The notes beneath the pieces are model-generated. The model was not told where the DNA came from. It ran no database searches and saw nothing but the letters and a program-made list of their open reading frames with translations. A DNA stretch of 64,000 nucleotides from an uncultured Clostridia bacterium (GTDB lineage Bacteria; Bacillota; Clostridia; Monoglobales; Monoglobaceae): the NCBI GenBank assembly GCA_910580105.1, contig CAJTWN010000009.1, forward strand, positions 1 through 64,000, written 5' to 3'. Positions 60,676-64,000 of the stretch are shown in pieces (position 1 is the stretch's first letter; each line of letters opens with the position of its first letter). Both the position numbers and the translations under genes were made by a program.

Positions 60676-61291
60676 TGGAAACACCTCCCCGCGGACTGAT
60701 TGGACGATTCGATTTCCCAAGTCAAAGACACCATGTTTTCATGGGTTTTTCTCTTCTTCTTTTCTTTCCTTCCCGTCGTCCTTCTGCCATATTAACCGCA
60801 TATATTTTTGCTATATTTTCTAAAGGATCAAAACATACGCACCATCTTCAACGGCTGCCATCTTTTTCTGCACCTTTGTTCATTCTAACAGGTATAACCC
60901 TTTCACCACATATATGATTTCCGCAAATATGCAAGCCCAAATCTCCTTATCCGTACCTGCATCTTCCACTCTGTGTAAAAATCATTCCAACCTTACATCC
61001 CGTGGCTATATTGCCAAAAATCACATTTTATAGATGCGCTTCAAGAAAACAAACGGCTTTTGATGTGAAGATTGTCCTATGTTTTTCCTGTTCCTTTAGC
61101 TTGATTTAAATATAGCATATTTGATATATTTTGTCAAGCCTTTTTTGAAAAATTTTTTTAATTTTTACGCCTGCCAGACAGGTATAGAAATCCGATATGG
61201 GTTCATAATTTTTTAAGAGGTAATATGGTCCGTCTTATCGGCAACAAAGGCCCGGAATTGCTGCCCGGATAAAGAAACGGACGCAGGCCGC
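60676..61291. other. Long leader or decayed gene region, with a minus-strand promoter
   Basis: A good minus-strand promoter lies at 61109-61137 (TTGACA, 17 bases, TATATT), about 430 bases before the XRE start. Between them no open frame survives, but one minus frame reads GTDKEIWACIFAE (about 60920-60958), faintly like the KEIWELR motif of RelE/HigB toxins, and another ends GRREGKKRRREKPMKT. A decayed toxin gene is possible. From 61140 to 61291 nothing was recognised. Confidence 0.4.
61109..61137 (-). promoter_or_regulatory. Promoter upstream of the XRE gene
   Basis: Minus strand TTGACA (61137-61132), 17 bases, TATATT (61114-61109). Confidence 0.65.
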
Positions 61292-62713
61292 CTATGTGTC
61301 CAGTATTCCAAGATAAATGATCCGTACTGCGCGCAGAATCCCCAGCATTCCCCAATAGGTCATCATCGACCGCGGCGACAGCAGCGTTGCGTCAAACATC
61401 GAGGAAACCGAAATGCCAATCAGTGTAGCCAATCCGGCGGCAAAATAAGGCTTATATTCTTTGGGCGCCATAACCAGGCTGGTCAGCGCACTGTGGGCAA
61501 GCTTCAAAATATAATACAAAAATCCCAAAAAAACAATTGCCCCCATGTCCAGAAGAAAGCTGAAATACAGCGGACTTATCTGTACATTGGGAAGAAGCCG
61601 GATGTCCGATGCCCGGTCCGCCGTCGACTGATAGACGCTCATAAAGGCATTGCTGTTCACGCCAAACCCCGTGCTCCAGAAATCCCGGAAGGCATGATAG
61701 ATATTTTCGAAAAAGTTGCCATGGGTTGCATGGCTGGTCCACATGCCAATAATGTTATTCACCGCCGTTGTGGTCAGCGCAGGCATCAAAAAAATGAGGA
61801 TAAACAAATACCTTTTGTCAGTGAACAGGATGATCAGCAAAAGCTCCACCGAGAATCCAATCAGCGCCGCCTTGGACTGGGTGGCAGTCACGGCAGTAAA
61901 GGTCAAAAACATCAGCAATACCATATACACCGCCCGCCGAATCCCCGATTTCATCCCGAAGGGAAAGGTGAATGCAAAGGGAAACAGCAGAATCAGAATT
62001 TCTGCAAACTCTGTATTGGAAGCCAGCGTTGCCCGGGCAGGCAGTACGGAGTTCTGACTCTTCACAAAAGTCACTGCACACAAAACAAACAGAACAAAAT
62101 AGACACATAATAAAATATTCTGTAATTCCTGCCGGTTTTTGATACTGAAGGACATTAAGAAGAAAAAGTCAATGGCCAGCAGAAGATAAGCAAGGCCGCG
62201 GAACGCCGCATAGGGAGCAGCAAGGGCCAGCAGCCCCAAAAAGAAGAACAGGATAAGATTGACCATGACAAAGATGGTTCCCGTCCGCCAGATGGCATGA
62301 TGGGATAAAAATAAAATTGCCAGGCACAAAAAGGGCGCAATCAGATAGGTATCCGCCCAAATTCCCTTTGGAACCAGCAGCAGACACGCCAAAAAAATCC
62401 CCAGATAGATGCTCCGATAGGCAATCCCCGCCTTGGGAATCCGATAGGCAAGCCGGCGGATGCGATAGGTGTTCGCTTTATAGAAAAAGCTGTTGTACCA
62501 TTCTTCCGCAAACACCTTGGGGTTGATAAACAACTGCACATATTTATAATTTAAAATCCGGTCAACAATTTTGTAACGGATGAACCAATAGATTTCCGCC
62601 GCAAAACTCTGCCGCACCGCTGCCATGGTCTCCGGCAGAAATGTCTCTGCAAACCAGCGGTAAATTTGATAGACCATGCTGTCAAAATACAGGGCAATCA
62701 GCTTTTCTTTCAT
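61292..62713 (-). CDS. O-antigen ligase/polymerase-like membrane protein
   Basis: 473 residues, GAGGT before the ATG. About ten to twelve hydrophobic helices after a 100-residue N-terminal part (FLPETMAAVRQSFAAEIYWF). The large loop near residues 310-370 (GMWTSHATHGNFFENIYHAF, TGFGVNSNAFMSVY) resembles the catalytic loop of the Wzy/WaaL (O-antigen ligase, PF04932) superfamily. Such proteins join or polymerise lipid-linked glycans at the membrane; here the target could be a capsule or wall polysaccharide. No neighbouring glycan genes, so the assignment is by topology and loop motif only. Confidence 0.75.
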   Translation of the reverse strand: MKEKLIALYFDSMVYQIYRWFAETFLPETMAAVRQSFAAEIYWFIRYKIVDRILNYKYVQLFINPKVFAEEWYNSFFYKANTYRIRRLAYRIPKAGIAYRSIYLGIFLACLLLVPKGIWADTYLIAPFLCLAILFLSHHAIWRTGTIFVMVNLILFFFLGLLALAAPYAAFRGLAYLLLAIDFFFLMSFSIKNRQELQNILLCVYFVLFVLCAVTFVKSQNSVLPARATLASNTEFAEILILLFPFAFTFPFGMKSGIRRAVYMVLLMFLTFTAVTATQSKAALIGFSVELLLIILFTDKRYLFILIFLMPALTTTAVNNIIGMWTSHATHGNFFENIYHAFRDFWSTGFGVNSNAFMSVYQSTADRASDIRLLPNVQISPLYFSFLLDMGAIVFLGFLYYILKLAHSALTSLVMAPKEYKPYFAAGLATLIGISVSSMFDATLLSPRSMMTYWGMLGILRAVRIIYLGILDT

Positions 62714-62830
62714 CTTGTTTTGACCTCAGTTCTTCGCTTCTGTCCTTCTATTATACGCCAACCCATGAAAATATACAATACAGCAAAAAAAATTCCTGTG
62801 ATTTTTGTATAATTTTTGACCGCGAAAAGA

Positions 62831-62859
62831 TTGACATAGTTTTAACAAAGTAGTATAAT
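62831..62859 (+). promoter_or_regulatory. Promoter of adhE
   Basis: TTGACA (62831-62836) and TATAAT (62854-62859), spacing 17, consensus boxes. Confidence 0.85.
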
Positions 62860-62873
62860 GATAATATAAGATG

Positions 62874-62891
62874 CTGTTAAATTATTAACAA
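62874..62891. promoter_or_regulatory. Rex-type operator of adhE
   Basis: CTGTTAA-ATTA-TTAACAA, one base away from the TTGTTAA-N4-TTAACAA site of the NADH-sensing repressor Rex. It lies just after the predicted start point, where binding would block transcription until NADH rises. Regulation of adhE by Rex is well established in clostridia. Confidence 0.75.
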
Positions 62892-62924
62892 ACTATATAT
62901 CCAAAAAATATGGAGGAATCAGAG

Positions 62925-64000
62925 ATGGCTGAGAAAGCGAAAACAATCGATGTTCAGGCAATGATTGACGACCTGGTAAAAAAAGGGCAGGAAGCGCTTG
63001 AAGCGTTCATGAAACTTGACCAGGAGCAGGTGGACAACATTGTCAAAGCAATGGCTCTTGCAGGACAGGCAGAACATATGCGTCTTGCAAAACTTGCAGT
63101 TGAAGAAACCGGCAGAGGTATTTATGAAGACAAGATGACAAAAAACATCTTTGCAACCGAATACATCTACCACAGCATTAAGAACGAAAAGACCGTCGGC
63201 GTCGTTTCTGAAAACGACTATGAGGATTATGAGATGGTCGCTGAACCCGTTGGCGTTGTCTGCGGTGTTACACCGGTCACCAACCCAACCTCCACCACCA
63301 TGTTTAAGTCCATCATTTGTACAAAGGCAAGAAATCCGATTATTTTCGGGTTCCATCCAAATGCACAGAAATGCTGTGTTGAATCCGCAAAGGTCCTTCT
63401 GGACGCCGCTGTAAAAGCCGGTGCGCCGAAGAACTGTATTCAGTGGATTGAATATCCGTCCATCGAAGCCACCAATGCGCTGATGAACCACCCCGGCATC
63501 GCAACCATCCTTGCTACGGGCGGCCCCGGAATGGTGAAAGCTGCCTACAGTGCAGGTAAGCCTGCCCTCGGCGTTGGCGCAGGTAACGTTCCCTGTTATA
63601 TTGAAAAAACGGCGAATGTAAAACGTGCCGCAACCGATCTCATGCTCTCTAAGACCTTTGACAACGGTATGATCTGTGCTTCCGAGCAGGCAGCCATCGT
63701 TGACAAGGAAATCGCAAAGGAATTCGAAGAATTCACCAAAGCAAACGGCTGCTATTATGTTAATAAAGAAGAGACCAAAAAACTGGAAGAAGCTATGTAT
63801 GACCCGGTAAAGGTTGCCATCAAGCCGGCCATTGTGGGACAGTCTGCCGTTAAAATTGCAAAGCTTGCCGGCATTGACGTTCCGGAAGACACCCGGATTC
63901 TGATGGTTCCCCTGAAGGGTGTGGGTCTTGACTATCCCCTCTCGCACGAGAAGCTCAGCCCGGTTCTGGCTTATTATGTTGTAGGCAGTGTTGAAGAAGG
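62925..64000 (+). CDS. adhE: Aldehyde-alcohol dehydrogenase, N-terminal part (runs off the window)
   Basis: The first 358 codons are visible; ATG 62925 has ATGGAGGA eight bases upstream. The sequence is the acetylating aldehyde dehydrogenase half: PVGVVCGVTPVTNPTSTTM, FGFHPNAQKCC, ATGGPGMVKAAYSAGKPALG (NAD site) and the catalytic Cys in FDNGMICASEQ (C251). In AdhE an iron alcohol dehydrogenase follows; a stand-alone acetaldehyde dehydrogenase remains possible because that half is outside the window. It reduces acetyl-CoA to acetaldehyde (and then ethanol), reoxidising NADH in fermentation. The Rex-like box in the leader agrees. Confidence 0.9.
   Translation, partial: MAEKAKTIDVQAMIDDLVKKGQEALEAFMKLDQEQVDNIVKAMALAGQAEHMRLAKLAVEETGRGIYEDKMTKNIFATEYIYHSIKNEKTVGVVSENDYEDYEMVAEPVGVVCGVTPVTNPTSTTMFKSIICTKARNPIIFGFHPNAQKCCVESAKVLLDAAVKAGAPKNCIQWIEYPSIEATNALMNHPGIATILATGGPGMVKAAYSAGKPALGVGAGNVPCYIEKTANVKRAATDLMLSKTFDNGMICASEQAAIVDKEIAKEFEEFTKANGCYYVNKEETKKLEEAMYDPVKVAIKPAIVGQSAVKIAKLAGIDVPEDTRILMVPLKGVGLDYPLSHEKLSPVLAYYVVGSVEE

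Noticed and set aside
62919..63947. 342-codon minus-strand frame opposite adhE
   Set aside because: The plus strand encodes the aldehyde dehydrogenase with all motifs, a promoter and a ribosome binding site.

Overview
The window looks like a chromosomal segment of a fibre-degrading, anaerobic member of the Clostridia (Bacillota). Support comes from dockerin-like C-termini, the ecfA1-ecfA2-ecfT-truA order, Rho with a charged insertion, a DUF5711 propeller gene, type I-C-like CRISPR repeats, strong AGGAGG ribosome binding sites, TTGACA-17-TATAAT promoters and an adhE gene behind a Rex-type box. I cannot name the genus. No rRNA or tRNA gene was recognised.

Layout. 1-1110: the 3' end of a tiny hydrophobic toxin-like gene with an antisense promoter, then a dense cluster of palindromic repeats. 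1403-6656: two large secreted proteins. 6680-9300: more palindromes, ribbon-helix-helix (RHH) genes and transposase debris. 9315-16399: a dockerin protein, an unusual membrane-Nudix protein and a MATE exporter lying among serine recombinase and TnpV wrecks. 16624-22573: a GH5 glycosidase and an RCC1 propeller protein, both secreted. 22919-23801: an orphan type I-C-like CRISPR array whose distal part is filled with palindromes. 23919-28016: a MarR-controlled heterodimeric ABC exporter. 28175-28448: a second, decayed array. 28614-38399: three large secreted proteins (CBM6-like repeats; fibronectin III plus an apparently dead cysteine-peptidase domain; polysaccharide lyase family 8). 38636-44491: a DUF4373 protein, a HAD phosphatase, a 21-bp minisatellite and carB. 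44680-46680: XRE and RHH regulators, then an intact and a decapitated copy of the toxin-like module. 47430-55399: a polysaccharide deacetylase and a seven-gene housekeeping operon read leftwards (ecfA1, ecfA2, ecfT, truA, DUF5711, cvpA, rho). 55410-64000: palindrome clusters, a methyltransferase, a patatin-like lipase, exoA, small genes, an O-antigen-ligase-like membrane protein and the start of adhE.

The secreted proteins form a polysaccharide-attack set: GH5 with a CBM32-like module, PL8 with a leucine-rich repeat and a golvesin-like end, carbohydrate-binding and fibronectin proteins, and GLUG-dockerin proteins. They are separate transcription units with their own promoters or terminators.

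Most unusual are: (1) three copies of a TxpA/RatA-like module, a peptide of about 25 residues with a perfect 17-bp-spaced antisense promoter facing its 3' end; (2) a family of hairpins whose stems change in a paired, compensatory way while three-base loops are kept, found in six intergenic clusters, supplying the stop codons of two genes, and occupying spacer positions of the orphan CRISPR array; (3) a secreted peptidase-like domain lacking both expected catalytic residues.
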